This document shows, piece by piece, positions 1-8,878 of a stretch of DNA of 63,738 nucleotides. The translations under genes and the position numbers were made by a program. The DNA is from Bifidobacterium imperatoris (GTDB taxonomy: Bacteria > Actinomycetota > Actinomycetes > Actinomycetales > Bifidobacteriaceae): assembly GCF_002860405.1 (NCBI RefSeq), contig NZ_NMWV01000029.1:1-63738 (forward strand), read 5' to 3'. The notes below the pieces were generated by a model. That model saw nothing but the letters and a program-made list of their open reading frames with translations. It had not been told where the DNA came from and searched no databases. Position 1 is the stretch's first letter; each line of letters begins with the position of its first letter.

Positions 1-240
1 ATCCATCATCAGCCACACCTGGACCAGCAGCTCGCGCGACTGCTCCGAATACCGCTTCGGCCGCTCCGCGGGCGACATCGACGGCCTGCCGCGCCCGGCT
101 TCCGTGAGTCTGCGTCTCGCGGTGCTCCTGCCGATTCCCAGCACGGAGCACATCTCATCGAGGATGCGTCCCTTGTCCTTCTTCGACGCCTTCATGTATT
201 CATCCCTGAATCTCAGGGTGACCTGCCGCTTCGTCGCCAT
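1..240 (-). CDS. IS transposase/integrase, N-terminal fragment cut by window edge
   Basis: Reading the minus strand from an ATG at 238-240 gives 80 open codons that run off the left edge. The protein starts MATKRQVTLRFRDEYMKAS, then KKDKGRILDEMC and GIGRSTARRRL, a helix-turn-helix-like segment. As I recall it, this resembles the start of actinobacterial integrase-core (DDE) transposases, which carry 'KASKKxKGxILDE' followed by 'SRxxARRRL'. An alternative in-frame ATG lies at 256-258, but GACAGGATC just upstream of 240 is the better ribosome-binding site. The catalytic core lies outside the window, so neither the IS family nor intactness can be judged. No terminal inverted repeat was found between 259 and 360. 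Confidence 0.55.
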   Translation of the reverse strand, partial: MATKRQVTLRFRDEYMKASKKDKGRILDEMCSVLGIGRSTARRRLTEAGRGRPSMSPAERPKRYSEQSRELLVQVWLMMD

Positions 241-360
241 GCTGATCCTGTCTTCCATAAGACAAGCCAAACAGGACCGATACCGTTCGCGCTCATTCCC
301 GATGAGGCACCACCACACCCTACGCGCTCAAAAAACGTGAGGCACGTCGAATGCGCGTTT

Positions 361-382
361 CCCCCTCCCCCCCCCCTATACT
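361..382 (+). promoter_or_regulatory. Putative promoter with a C10 homopolymer in the -10/-35 spacer
   Basis: A CCCCCT stretch followed by ten uninterrupted C residues (367-376) runs directly into TATACT (377-382), a good -10 hexamer. The matching -35 would fall around 352-359, where only a weak candidate exists, so the C tract would fill the spacer. Homopolymer length changes in such a spacer alter promoter strength in phase-variable genes of other bacteria. That this happens here is inference. The next gene downstream is the small wall-anchored protein at 458. Confidence 0.35.
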
Positions 383-457
383 TGAAAGCTGCACTTGAAA
401 TACGTAGTGAGCATCGGAGCTTGCTGCATATTTCCGATGATGGGAGGGAGATATTTC

Positions 458-703
458 ATGATGGCTGCTCGTATTGGGAAGCGTATTATCGGCGTAATTG
501 ATGCATTGCTGATAATCGTTGTGGCGGCAGTTTTCGCTATGCCAGTCCATGCAGCTGAAGTCGTGGAAAGCGCCGCGCCGACCGGGCGTGCGCTCGCGAT
601 GACTGGATCAAACATATTGAGCGTGGTAGTGGTGGTAGTGGTGCTGCTTGTGCTCGCCGCCGTATTGTTCGCGTTCTCTAAGCGCAAACAACCCCGACAG
701 TAG
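458..703 (+). CDS. Very small sortase-type surface protein
   Basis: The 81-aa product starts at the ATG at 458, preceded by GGGAGGGAG at 442-450; an in-frame ATG at 395 lacks such a site. It has a signal peptide (RIGKR, then a hydrophobic stretch, then AMPVHA) and a short middle part (AEVVESAAPTGRALAMTG). A hydrophobic C-terminal segment rich in valine follows, ending in the positive tail FSKRKQPRQ. LAMTG, a membrane segment and a basic tail form a cell-wall sorting signal of the LAXTG kind known from actinobacteria. If both ends are processed, the mature product is only about 17 residues. Function is unknown. The gene lies 78 bp before the CPBP protease on the same strand. It could instead be a small membrane protein that is not processed. 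Confidence 0.6.
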   Translation: MMAARIGKRIIGVIDALLIIVVAAVFAMPVHAAEVVESAAPTGRALAMTGSNILSVVVVVVVLLVLAAVLFAFSKRKQPRQ

Positions 704-781
704 TTAGGGGGGTATGGGGGCCGCATCTGTGCGTTCCTGTATTCGTCAATATTTCTGGACATAGTCACAAATTGTTCAGAA

Positions 782-2278
782 ATGACGAATAGGTTGAGCA
801 TCATGAGCATGAATGAGCAACAGCCAGGGTGGCAGCCGCGCGGACAGCAACCGCAGTCAGGATATGAGAATCAGACGCTACGGAATTCTCAGTCGCAAGA
901 ACAGTCGCAAGAATCCGAACCGCAGCCGCAGTACTACGCGACACCTCAGGTGGTGCCGATGCCACCGGTGCCGATGGCTCCAGCTCCTCAATATCCATTC
1001 CAGCAACCGCAGTATCCGCAGTATGCGGCTGTGCAGGCTCAGCCGCAATACCAGCAGGCACCGCAGTCGCCATCGTATGCTGCACCATCTCAGCTAGGTG
1101 CACCGCAGCAGATGCAGGCTCAGCCGCAGCCGTATGTGGCACCGGTACCTACACCGGCATATGTGCACGCGCCTAATCAACCGGCTGCTTGGCCACCGCA
1201 GGCGCAGTATGCTGCGCCTCAGCCTCTGAGTCAGCCGAAGATACAGCCACAGCCATATGCATACGTTCCGCCGCAGCCTCCGGCCATAGCAATCAATCCG
1301 CGCCAATTGTGGAAAACCTGGCGCAGACGTGTAGTTAATCGTGCGATGGGACTTGCTTTTATTTACGAAGGCATGATGTACGTGGGCAGTATCGTAGCTG
1401 TTATCGCGCTCGGCGTCATCATGCCCAGCTGGTCAGATTCTACGAAAGGCGACGGTATCGTCAGCCTTGCTTCGCTGGTCTTCGCTATGGGATTCCTGCT
1501 GATTATGCGCAACCGTGATATTCTGACCCGCGAATTCTGGCTTGGCGGGCCTCATCGGGATACGTATGGCGAACCGAATCAGCTAGGGCGAATCAGCCAA
1601 TACGGCGGCGGACGCATGCGAGCCCAGTGGTTTCTGATTTTCATTCTGCTGGGTCTTGGCGTGCAAAGTGTGGTCACATTGGCGCAAATGGGCGTTTCCA
1701 TGTTTGGCGGCGACCTGGTTTCCCCCACCTCAGAAAGCCTGAACGAATCCTCCAACACCGTGACTATGTGGCTATACATCGGTTTGTTGGGGCCGATTTG
1801 TGAGGAGGTCATGTTCCGCGGTGTGCTGATGAAGGAACTCAAGCCGCTTGGTAAGAACTTCGCTATTGTGACGTCGGCGTTCGCTTTCGGTCTATTCCAT
1901 GATGACTTCGTGCAAGGCACGTTCGCCTTTCTGTTCGGCTTGATTCTCGGTTTTGTGGCGATGGAATATTCGCTGGTATGGTCGATTGCGCTGCATATTT
2001 TCAATAACGCGATTCTTTCCGGCGTGATCGATACATGGTTCGCCGGCCAGCTCAACGATTCGCAATACGCGGTGTACACGATAGCGCTCACGGCGATTGG
2101 CGTAGTCGGTGCTGTAGTGGCGCTCGCGCTCTACGGTCATGGGCTCAAGCAGTATCGCATGCAGAATCGCAGCATTCCGGATACGTATGCCGGGTGGACT
2201 TCCCCAGTGTTTATCGCGTTTGTGGTGGTGAATCTTGTCCTGGCCACATTGCTGCTGGTCGAGGCGTTGGCTTCTTGA
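782..2278 (+). CDS. CPBP family intramembrane metalloprotease (CAAX-protease-like) with Pro/Gln-rich N-terminus
   Basis: The 498-aa membrane protein begins with about 160 residues of low-complexity Pro/Gln/Tyr/Ala repeats, likely disordered and cytoplasmic. A multi-pass domain follows, carrying the three motifs of the CPBP (Abi/CAAX protease) family: CEEVMFRG (EExxxR), FGLFHDD (FxxxH) and HIFNNAI (HxxxN). These provide the glutamates and histidines of a metal site inside the membrane. Bacterial members act in surface-protein processing or bacteriocin immunity. The preceding small sorted peptide is a possible partner, which is inference from position only. Start is uncertain: in-frame ATGs at 803 and 809 are also possible, and a weak AGG precedes 803. 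Confidence 0.85.
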   Translation: MTNRLSIMSMNEQQPGWQPRGQQPQSGYENQTLRNSQSQEQSQESEPQPQYYATPQVVPMPPVPMAPAPQYPFQQPQYPQYAAVQAQPQYQQAPQSPSYAAPSQLGAPQQMQAQPQPYVAPVPTPAYVHAPNQPAAWPPQAQYAAPQPLSQPKIQPQPYAYVPPQPPAIAINPRQLWKTWRRRVVNRAMGLAFIYEGMMYVGSIVAVIALGVIMPSWSDSTKGDGIVSLASLVFAMGFLLIMRNRDILTREFWLGGPHRDTYGEPNQLGRISQYGGGRMRAQWFLIFILLGLGVQSVVTLAQMGVSMFGGDLVSPTSESLNESSNTVTMWLYIGLLGPICEEVMFRGVLMKELKPLGKNFAIVTSAFAFGLFHDDFVQGTFAFLFGLILGFVAMEYSLVWSIALHIFNNAILSGVIDTWFAGQLNDSQYAVYTIALTAIGVVGAVVALALYGHGLKQYRMQNRSIPDTYAGWTSPVFIAFVVVNLVLATLLLVEALAS

Positions 2279-2494
2279 TTGGTTGTCAGGTGGTTATCGG
2301 GAGCGAACCCGTTCGTATCATGCATGCTAATTATCGGCGGTAAGCCTCGCAAACCCTTGGAATTCTTGGGATTCGCGTGCGCAAACATCCGTGGTGGAGG
2401 GTATTGTGCTCTTTTAGGAGAGTATTCAAATCGTTCTCCGGCTCGGATGCGGGGATGTGTGTACGCGTAGTGGCGGAGAAGAGGGGATTCCGCC

Positions 2495-5400
2495 ATGACA
2501 ATAACCAAGAAAATAGTGGGTGTGCTGGCCGCAGCCGCGACCGTGCTCACCTTGGGCATGACGGCGCTGACCGCCAATGCCGCTGACGGTGTCGGCTCTG
2601 ATGCCAATGCCGCTGCAAATGTGAAGCAATCGCTGCAATATTTGCAGCAGCTCAATGATCTGCGTGCGCGTACCGATCGCACTCCGCTGACGCCGCAGCA
2701 GATTATCGAGGCGCAAAATGCGGATAACAAAGCCAACATGAAAGATGGTGATGTTGCAGACAACACCGCTGATGGCTCCGCTGTGCCGGCGCTGAAGGTC
2801 AACAATGACCTGATGAAATGGGCTCAGACCCGAGCCAACGAATTAGCCGCTGCGGGTAATTTGGATGGTCACGCCAATATGTACAACGGTGCTCCGAGCT
2901 GGTATGCGCATGTTGCGAACACGGATTATAACCTGACACACTCTGCTAATTACAAGGGTGGTTACTTCTTCGGTCCTGAAAACCAGGCGTTGAGCTATCC
3001 AGATCGTAGCGATGCTCATAATCCAGTGACGTTGTGGTACAGCGAGCTGAGCGCTCAGCCGGGTAGTAGTCGCCAGGGCTATGGGCATTATCTGACCGAG
3101 GTGAGTCCACTCGCTGATATTGCCGGTTTTGGCGTGGCCAAAGTGCAGAGTGGCGCCTATGCAGGCGCTACCATTGCTGTGCTCGAGATTGGTAACAGCT
3201 ATCAGGGCGAATCCGTAACCGGTAAGAACCAGACCGTTGATGAAGCATTGGCGGCGCTGGGCGGCGGCCAAGAGCCTACCCAGCCGAGCGGCGACGTAGC
3301 TATCAACGAGACCAACTTCCCTGATGAGCATGTGCGCCAGACGTTGAGCTCGTACTCCTATGATCCTAATCAAGATGGTGTTCTGAGCAAGGACGAGCTG
3401 AACAACATCAACTATCTGTATCTTGATACAGTCTCCTCCCTCAAGGGCCTCGAGTTACTGCCCAAACTGAGTGCACTGAATGTGTATGACGGTTCCTTTG
3501 ACTCGTTTGATTTCGCATCATTCCCAGCATTGACAAGTCTGACGCTCGTTAACACTGGAGTCACGCAATTGTCGGTGCCGGCCACGCTTCAGCAGCTGTC
3601 TGTGGGCGGCGAACAATCGATTGATTTGGACTTGACTCAGGCAACTGGACTCACCTCGTTAAGCATCAGCGGCTGGGACAAGACAACATTGCCGAACCTC
3701 CCCAACCCGCAGAAGTTGGGTGATTTGTCGGTGCGCGAGGCGAAGAACCTGCAGTCTGCTGATTTGTCAAGCTACACGGGATTGACTTCCCTGGCGTTGT
3801 CTGGAGATACCAGTCTGAAGTCTCTGAAACTGAATGACAAGGCTGATCTGGTTCGACTGCTGCTGTACGGAGTGCCGGCAGACGTGAACCAGTTGGGCCT
3901 CGGCAAGTACACCAATTTGATTATTTTGGACTTGGGCGGCACCAATGTAAATGAATCCACATTGGCTTCGGTGAAGAGCAGCAAGCTTCAGCAGCTTGGT
4001 CTGGGCGGCACCAAGATTACGAGCTTGAGCAAGTTCACTGGAACTTCGCGCCTGGTGATTCTTGGTGGCAACGGTATTGTTGATAATCAAGCGAATGGTA
4101 TTGTCTCCGGTTTGACAGGAAGCAATATTTCTGGTGTTGATTTGTCAGATAACGATATTCGCAATATCACCATTCCTGAAAACACCAAGTTTGATTCACT
4201 CAGCTTGAATGGCAATAAGCTGACATCGCTCAATATCCCGAGCTCGGTAGCTCCTCGTGAGACTGGGGATTATGCCTCTAGCTACATGTCTCTGTCGGGC
4301 AACCCGTTGCTGGCGGTGAACGCCAACGGCAACAACAAGGGCCTGTCTTTGACCGCTGTTGCAGGATACCAGGCATCCACGCAGCATCCAATCGTCGAGG
4401 GCATGGGTGGCGTTGAAGAAACGCCGCAGGCCATTGAGGCTGAGCCCTACACCGGCACTTACGATGAAGCCACCGGTAGCTTCGATTTGAAGAGCGTGGT
4501 TCCTTGGATCGATGCCTCTAAGATCAGCAACGTGGCAGGTGCCAAGCTTGACGGCACCAAGCTTACCGGTCTGACCGGTGAAGCGACGGTGACGTATTAC
4601 TACGACATGAACTTGAAGCCGAAGAACAGCAACACTGGTGTTATCGATCACCTGAAAGCCACGTTGAAGCTGAGTCCAAAGTCCGCTCCAAAGGACACTG
4701 TTGCTCCGGTGCTTTCCGGCGTGAAGAAGGACGTGTCTTTGACGGCAGGCGACACTTTCGACCCGAAGTCCGGTGTAACTGCTGCTGATGATGTGGATGG
4801 TAACCTGACTTCCAGCATCGCCATCGATCTTGGCGGCTTGGTGCTGAACAACGGCAAGGTTGCCAACAGCGGCGTCTTCACGGTGACTTACACGGTCGCG
4901 GATAAGGCCGGTAATACCGCCACTGCAACTACCAAGGTGACGGTTAAGACCAATACCAAGGCATTGCAAGCAGCTGTTGATGCAGCAGCCAAGCTTGACC
5001 AGTACCAGTACACCACTGATACATGGGCTGCTTTTGCCGCGGCTCTTCAGTCAGCGCAGGATACGTTGGCCAATACTGCCGCTTCCCAGTCTGACTTGGA
5101 TGCAGCCCAAGCCAAGTTGGCTCAAGCACAGGGCGCGCTGACGAAGGACACCACCGCTCCAGTCATTTCCGGTGCCGATAACACTGCAGTTGACTTTGGC
5201 GCAACCTTCGATCCGAAGGCCGGTGTGACTGCCACCGATGATGTTTCCGGCGATTTGACTGATTCCATTGTGGTGACCGGTGCAGTGAACACTACTGTGG
5301 CTGGCCAATACACGCTGACCTACACGGTTTCCGACAAGGCCGGCAATAAGGCTGAAGCCGAGCGCGTAATCACTGTGAGCGAGAAGCCAGACACCACCAA

Positions 5401-7309
5401 GCCAGTGTTCGCTGGCGTGGAAGATGCCTCCGTCAAGGTGGGCGGCACCTTCGATCCGAAGGCTGGCGTGACCGCATCTGATGACAAGGACGGTGACCTG
5501 ACCGCCTCCATCGTGGTTACTGGCACTGTGGATACCAACACAGTTGGCGACTACACGCTGACTTATGCGGTTTCCGACAAGGCCGGCAATACCGCCACTG
5601 TGGTGCGTAAGGTTTCCGTGACCGCATCTGACACTGCTGCTTTGCAGAAGGCCGTGAATGCGGCTGCCGATTTGCAGGAATCTGATTACGCTGCAGACGG
5701 TTGGGCCGAGTTCGCTGCCGCTCGCAAGAATGCGCAAGACGTGCTGGCCAACAAGAACGCCACTCAGTCCCAAGTCGACAAGGCTACTGCGCGTTTGACC
5801 GCTGCGCAGAAGGCCTTGAAGAAGCTCGACAAGACCAAGCCGGTGATTAAGGGCGCCGACGATGTGACCATCGCCGTGGGCGACACTTTTGATCCGAAGG
5901 CTGGTGTGACCGCTTCCGATGATGTGGACGGTGATTTGACCGATGCCATCGTGGTTTCTGGTTCTGTCGATGTCACTAAGGATGGTGTGTACGAGCTGAC
6001 CTACACCGTGTCTGACAAGTCCGGCAACAAGACCACGGTGACTCGCAAGATCACTGTCAAGCCGAGCGCTGACGCTTTGAAGCAGGCCGTGGAAGACGCT
6101 GGCAAGCTCAACGAGAACGACTACACCGCGGATTCGTGGAAGACTTTCGCTGATGCACTTGCCAAGGCCCAGGCCGTGTTGAAGAAGTCTGACGCTACTC
6201 AGGCCGAAATCAACGATGCTCTGAAAGCGCTGAACGATGCACAATCCAAGCTGGTCAAGGACGTCACCAAGCCTGAGTTCGCCGGTGTGGAAGACACTGA
6301 GGTTGCCTTCGGTGCGGCGTTCGATGCCAAGGCCGGCGTGACCGCTAAGGATGACGTTTCTGGCGATTTGACCGCCAAGATTGTCGTCACCGGTTCGGTG
6401 GATGTGAATAAGGCTGGTGTGTATGAGGTTACTTACACGGTTTCCGACAAGGCCGGCAATACCGCCACTGCTGTGCGTAAGGTGACCGTTAAGGCCGCTG
6501 ATCGCACTGGTTTGGACGCCGCTATTGCCGCCGCTCAGATGCTTGACCAGTACCAGTACACGAAGGAATCGTGGGCTGCTCTGACCAAGGCGTTGGGCGA
6601 GGCCGCCAAGGTGAACGGTAACGCTCAGGCTACGCAGGCTGCCATTGATGCCGCGTCCAAGAAGCTTGCCGACGCCCAGGCTGCACTCGCGAAGGACGAG
6701 GCTAAGCCGCTCTTCTCCGGTGTGGATGATGTCACGCTGAACTACGGTGATAGCTTCGATGCCAAGGCTGGTGTGCTGGCTTGGGATGAAGTCTCTGGCA
6801 ACTTGAGTGGTGCCGTCACCGTTGCTGGTGCCGTGGACACCAAGACGGCTGGTACTTACGAGCTGACCTATACGGTTGCGGATAAGGCGGGCAATACCGC
6901 CACGGTGATTCGTAAGGTCACGGTGAAGTCTGCCAAGGACGGCTTGCAGCAGGCGGTTGATTCTGCCAACAAGCTCAACAAGGGTGATTACACGGCCGAT
7001 TCGTGGAAGCAGTTCGAGCAGGCTCGCGATAATGCTAGCAAGGTGTTGAGCGACCCGAACTCCACTGAACCGGAGCGCTTCGCAGCTCAGCAGCAGCTGG
7101 ATGAGGCAATGGGCAGGCTTCAGAAGAAGACACCTTCTGGCAACAACACTGACAACAAGGGTGAACTGAGCAAGGGCGATTCCAAGAAGAATCAGTCCAA
7201 GAATCCGTTGACGGACACCGGTTCGTCTGTGGTGTACATCCTGTTGGCTGTGGCTGTGCTGGTGGCTGCTGCTGTAGTGCTGCTGGTTGCTCGTCGCCAT
7301 CGTGAGTAG
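2495..7309 (+). CDS. Large wall-anchored protein: CAP/SCP domain, leucine-rich repeats, Ig-like and FIVAR repeats
   Basis: The 1604-aa protein has a signal peptide (about residues 1-29, ending TANA). A CAP/SCP-like domain (about 90-245) contains LMKWAQTRANELA, GPENQ and LTEVSPLADIAGFG. A leucine-rich-repeat region (about 265-620) starts with INETNFPDEHVRQTL and an EF-hand-like YDPNQDGVLSKDE. From about 730 to 1545 there are six Ig-like (DUF5011-type) units, typified by FDPKAGVTASDD and YTVSDKAGN, mixed with five FIVAR helical units typified by YTADSWKxF. The C-terminus has PLTDTG, a hydrophobic span and RRHRE, a sortase sorting signal. Ig/FIVAR arrays are typical stalks, so a role in adhesion or wall binding is likely. 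A GAGAAGAGGGG site precedes the start. The repeats share long identical DNA stretches, so the array could change length. Confidence 0.9.
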   Translation: MTITKKIVGVLAAAATVLTLGMTALTANAADGVGSDANAAANVKQSLQYLQQLNDLRARTDRTPLTPQQIIEAQNADNKANMKDGDVADNTADGSAVPALKVNNDLMKWAQTRANELAAAGNLDGHANMYNGAPSWYAHVANTDYNLTHSANYKGGYFFGPENQALSYPDRSDAHNPVTLWYSELSAQPGSSRQGYGHYLTEVSPLADIAGFGVAKVQSGAYAGATIAVLEIGNSYQGESVTGKNQTVDEALAALGGGQEPTQPSGDVAINETNFPDEHVRQTLSSYSYDPNQDGVLSKDELNNINYLYLDTVSSLKGLELLPKLSALNVYDGSFDSFDFASFPALTSLTLVNTGVTQLSVPATLQQLSVGGEQSIDLDLTQATGLTSLSISGWDKTTLPNLPNPQKLGDLSVREAKNLQSADLSSYTGLTSLALSGDTSLKSLKLNDKADLVRLLLYGVPADVNQLGLGKYTNLIILDLGGTNVNESTLASVKSSKLQQLGLGGTKITSLSKFTGTSRLVILGGNGIVDNQANGIVSGLTGSNISGVDLSDNDIRNITIPENTKFDSLSLNGNKLTSLNIPSSVAPRETGDYASSYMSLSGNPLLAVNANGNNKGLSLTAVAGYQASTQHPIVEGMGGVEETPQAIEAEPYTGTYDEATGSFDLKSVVPWIDASKISNVAGAKLDGTKLTGLTGEATVTYYYDMNLKPKNSNTGVIDHLKATLKLSPKSAPKDTVAPVLSGVKKDVSLTAGDTFDPKSGVTAADDVDGNLTSSIAIDLGGLVLNNGKVANSGVFTVTYTVADKAGNTATATTKVTVKTNTKALQAAVDAAAKLDQYQYTTDTWAAFAAALQSAQDTLANTAASQSDLDAAQAKLAQAQGALTKDTTAPVISGADNTAVDFGATFDPKAGVTATDDVSGDLTDSIVVTGAVNTTVAGQYTLTYTVSDKAGNKAEAERVITVSEKPDTTKPVFAGVEDASVKVGGTFDPKAGVTASDDKDGDLTASIVVTGTVDTNTVGDYTLTYAVSDKAGNTATVVRKVSVTASDTAALQKAVNAAADLQESDYAADGWAEFAAARKNAQDVLANKNATQSQVDKATARLTAAQKALKKLDKTKPVIKGADDVTIAVGDTFDPKAGVTASDDVDGDLTDAIVVSGSVDVTKDGVYELTYTVSDKSGNKTTVTRKITVKPSADALKQAVEDAGKLNENDYTADSWKTFADALAKAQAVLKKSDATQAEINDALKALNDAQSKLVKDVTKPEFAGVEDTEVAFGAAFDAKAGVTAKDDVSGDLTAKIVVTGSVDVNKAGVYEVTYTVSDKAGNTATAVRKVTVKAADRTGLDAAIAAAQMLDQYQYTKESWAALTKALGEAAKVNGNAQATQAAIDAASKKLADAQAALAKDEAKPLFSGVDDVTLNYGDSFDAKAGVLAWDEVSGNLSGAVTVAGAVDTKTAGTYELTYTVADKAGNTATVIRKVTVKSAKDGLQQAVDSANKLNKGDYTADSWKQFEQARDNASKVLSDPNSTEPERFAAQQQLDEAMGRLQKKTPSGNNTDNKGELSKGDSKKNQSKNPLTDTGSSVVYILLAVAVLVAAAVVLLVARRHRE

Positions 7310-7374
7310 CGAGTGAGGTATTGAGGTCGCCTGCGATTTCAGCAGCGGTTTCAATCCGAACCAGGCGATAGTTG

Positions 7375-7412
7375 AAAGCCCGTTCCTGTTTTGTATGCAG
7401 GAGCGGGCTTTT
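7375..7412 (+). terminator. Rho-independent terminator after the large surface protein
   Basis: AAAGCCCGTTCCTG (7375-7388) pairs with CAGGAGCGGGCTTT (7398-7411), one G-U pair in the stem, nine-nt loop, followed by T residues. It lies 65 bp after the stop codon of the surface protein. Confidence 0.8.
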
Positions 7413-7450
7413 CGCTATGCCATGCCGGTTAAAATGGCCTCTTATTTTAG

Positions 7451-7581
7451 TTGACTGTAGGTTTTTGAATATTGACTGTAGGGTTTTGAACACTGACTGT
7501 CGGATTTCTAACGTATTTCGTTCAAAAACCTACAGTCAGTGTGCAAAACCCTACAGTCGGTGTTGAAAATCCGACAGTCAA
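7451..7581. repeat. 131-bp hairpin made of three direct units facing three inverted units
   Basis: The left arm carries three units beginning (T/C)TGACTGT and continuing AGGTTTTTG, AGGGTTTTG and CGGATTTC, at about 7451, 7472 and 7493. The right arm carries the complements: CAAAAACCTACAGTC, CAAAACCCTACAGTC and AAAATCCGACAGTCAA. The axis lies near 7516: 7451 pairs with 7581, 7474-7488 pairs with 7544-7558 without mismatch, and AACG (7510-7513) closes on CGTT (7519-7522). The element is therefore both a tandem repeat and one extended stem-loop. It lies between a terminator and the next gene and has no coding potential that I trust. Its function is unknown; a mobile palindromic repeat or a structured RNA are possibilities. 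Confidence 0.85.
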
Positions 7582-7632
7582 ATGGGTGATGGCGGGCGGT
7601 GTGGCGTTCGCGGCATGGCTTATCGTTGGAAT

Positions 7633-8841
7633 ATGAGTGATTTTGAGCCGTTTTACGATGTGAACCGCACGTATGAGGACAATTACGCCAACGGTCCGTT
7701 TGGCGTGTTTGCCGATGTGCTGAAGAAGGACGAGACCCCATCAGGCTGTGTGGCTGGTAGCTCCCCCTATGAGGGAGAGGCGGAGAAGGATGACGTTGAC
7801 TCTGGTCCCAGGGTGATGGAGGAAAGCGGTACCGACTCTGATTACGGAGAACCGGGTGAACATGGCGAGTCATTCCTAGGCCAGCCGGTAAATTTGGCAT
7901 TCGGTATTCCGGCAGGCCCGTTGCTCAACAGTCGTTACACCACGGCTGCTTTCCGTATGGGCTTTGATTTGGCCACCTATAAAACCGTGCGCTCGCGTGC
8001 GTGGGGCTGCAACCCGTTCCCGAACGTGCTGGCTGTGCATCCCGCCTCCGCAGACGGTTCGCTGACCCCGGGCAGTGCCGAACTGGATGAGGGCGTGCTG
8101 GCCGATACCAATTATGAGCAGCCGATTTCCATCTCCAATAGTTTTGGCGTGCCTTCTCAGGAGCCGGATGTATGGCAGCCGGATATGCGTGCAGCCATTG
8201 CTGCCGCTGGGCCCGGTCAAGTGCTGGTGCCGAGTTTCCAAGGTTCACGCGTCGAGGGCATGAGCGAAGAGGACTACATCGCCGATCACGCCACCACGGC
8301 TCGTTTGGTCAAGGAGACCGGTGCGAAGTTGATGGTGATGAATACCAGCTGCCCGAACGAGGGACACAATCGTCTTTTGTGCCATAATCCATTGCTCGTT
8401 GGCCGTATTACCGAAGCCGTGAAGAATGAGATCGGTGATACGCCGCTAATGATTAAGTTGGCATTCATCCCGAGCGATGATGATCTTGAACTGATGGTGC
8501 GTTCCACCGTGGGCCGTGGCACGGTTCAGGGCTTCAGCACGATTAACACGATTTCCGCGAAGCTTGTGGACAAGGATGGTAATCAGGCGTTGCCCGGCGC
8601 TGGCCGTGATCGCTCCGGTGTATGCGGTAGTGCAATTCGCGGAGCTGGCCTTGAGATGGTACGTCGACTGGCTGCACTGCGCGAACGTTTGGGACTTGAG
8701 TTCGCGATTAATGGTGTGGGCGGCGTGGTTTCGCCTGCTGATTATCAAGCCTATAAGGTAGCCGGCGCGGATTCGGTGATGTCTGCTACTGGAGCCATGT
8801 GGGATGCCGAATTGGCTCGTAAGATTAAGGCGAGTCTATAA
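7633..8841 (+). CDS. Dihydroorotate dehydrogenase-like flavoprotein
   Basis: About 402 aa from the ATG at 7633 (MSDFEPFYDV); an upstream in-frame ATG at 7615 is possible and no strong ribosome-binding site helps to choose. Class 1 DHODH traits are present: AFGIPAGPLLN near the start of the barrel, the TYKTVRS segment, ISNSFG, the NTSCPNEGH loop, IKLAF, a GRDRSGVCGSAIRG segment, and INGVGGVVSPADYQAYKVAGA near the flavin phosphate site. The family oxidises dihydroorotate to orotate in pyrimidine synthesis. No other pyr genes are nearby, so a second homologue with another substrate is possible. An unusual acidic insertion of about 45 residues (from about DETPSG to GEHGES) precedes the barrel. 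Confidence 0.75.
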   Translation: MSDFEPFYDVNRTYEDNYANGPFGVFADVLKKDETPSGCVAGSSPYEGEAEKDDVDSGPRVMEESGTDSDYGEPGEHGESFLGQPVNLAFGIPAGPLLNSRYTTAAFRMGFDLATYKTVRSRAWGCNPFPNVLAVHPASADGSLTPGSAELDEGVLADTNYEQPISISNSFGVPSQEPDVWQPDMRAAIAAAGPGQVLVPSFQGSRVEGMSEEDYIADHATTARLVKETGAKLMVMNTSCPNEGHNRLLCHNPLLVGRITEAVKNEIGDTPLMIKLAFIPSDDDLELMVRSTVGRGTVQGFSTINTISAKLVDKDGNQALPGAGRDRSGVCGSAIRGAGLEMVRRLAALRERLGLEFAINGVGGVVSPADYQAYKVAGADSVMSATGAMWDAELARKIKASL

Positions 8842-8878
8842 GTTTCTGCGAATTTGATTGTGCGACGCGCAATTCATG

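Noticed and set aside
5051..7354. A 767-codon open frame on the minus strand opposite the surface protein
   Set aside because: It mirrors the repeat periodicity of the real gene, has no start signal or recognisable domain, and arises from the codon bias of the Ig/FIVAR array.
7451..7581. CRISPR array
   Set aside because: The units are inverted as well as direct, there are no unique spacers, and no cas genes are present.
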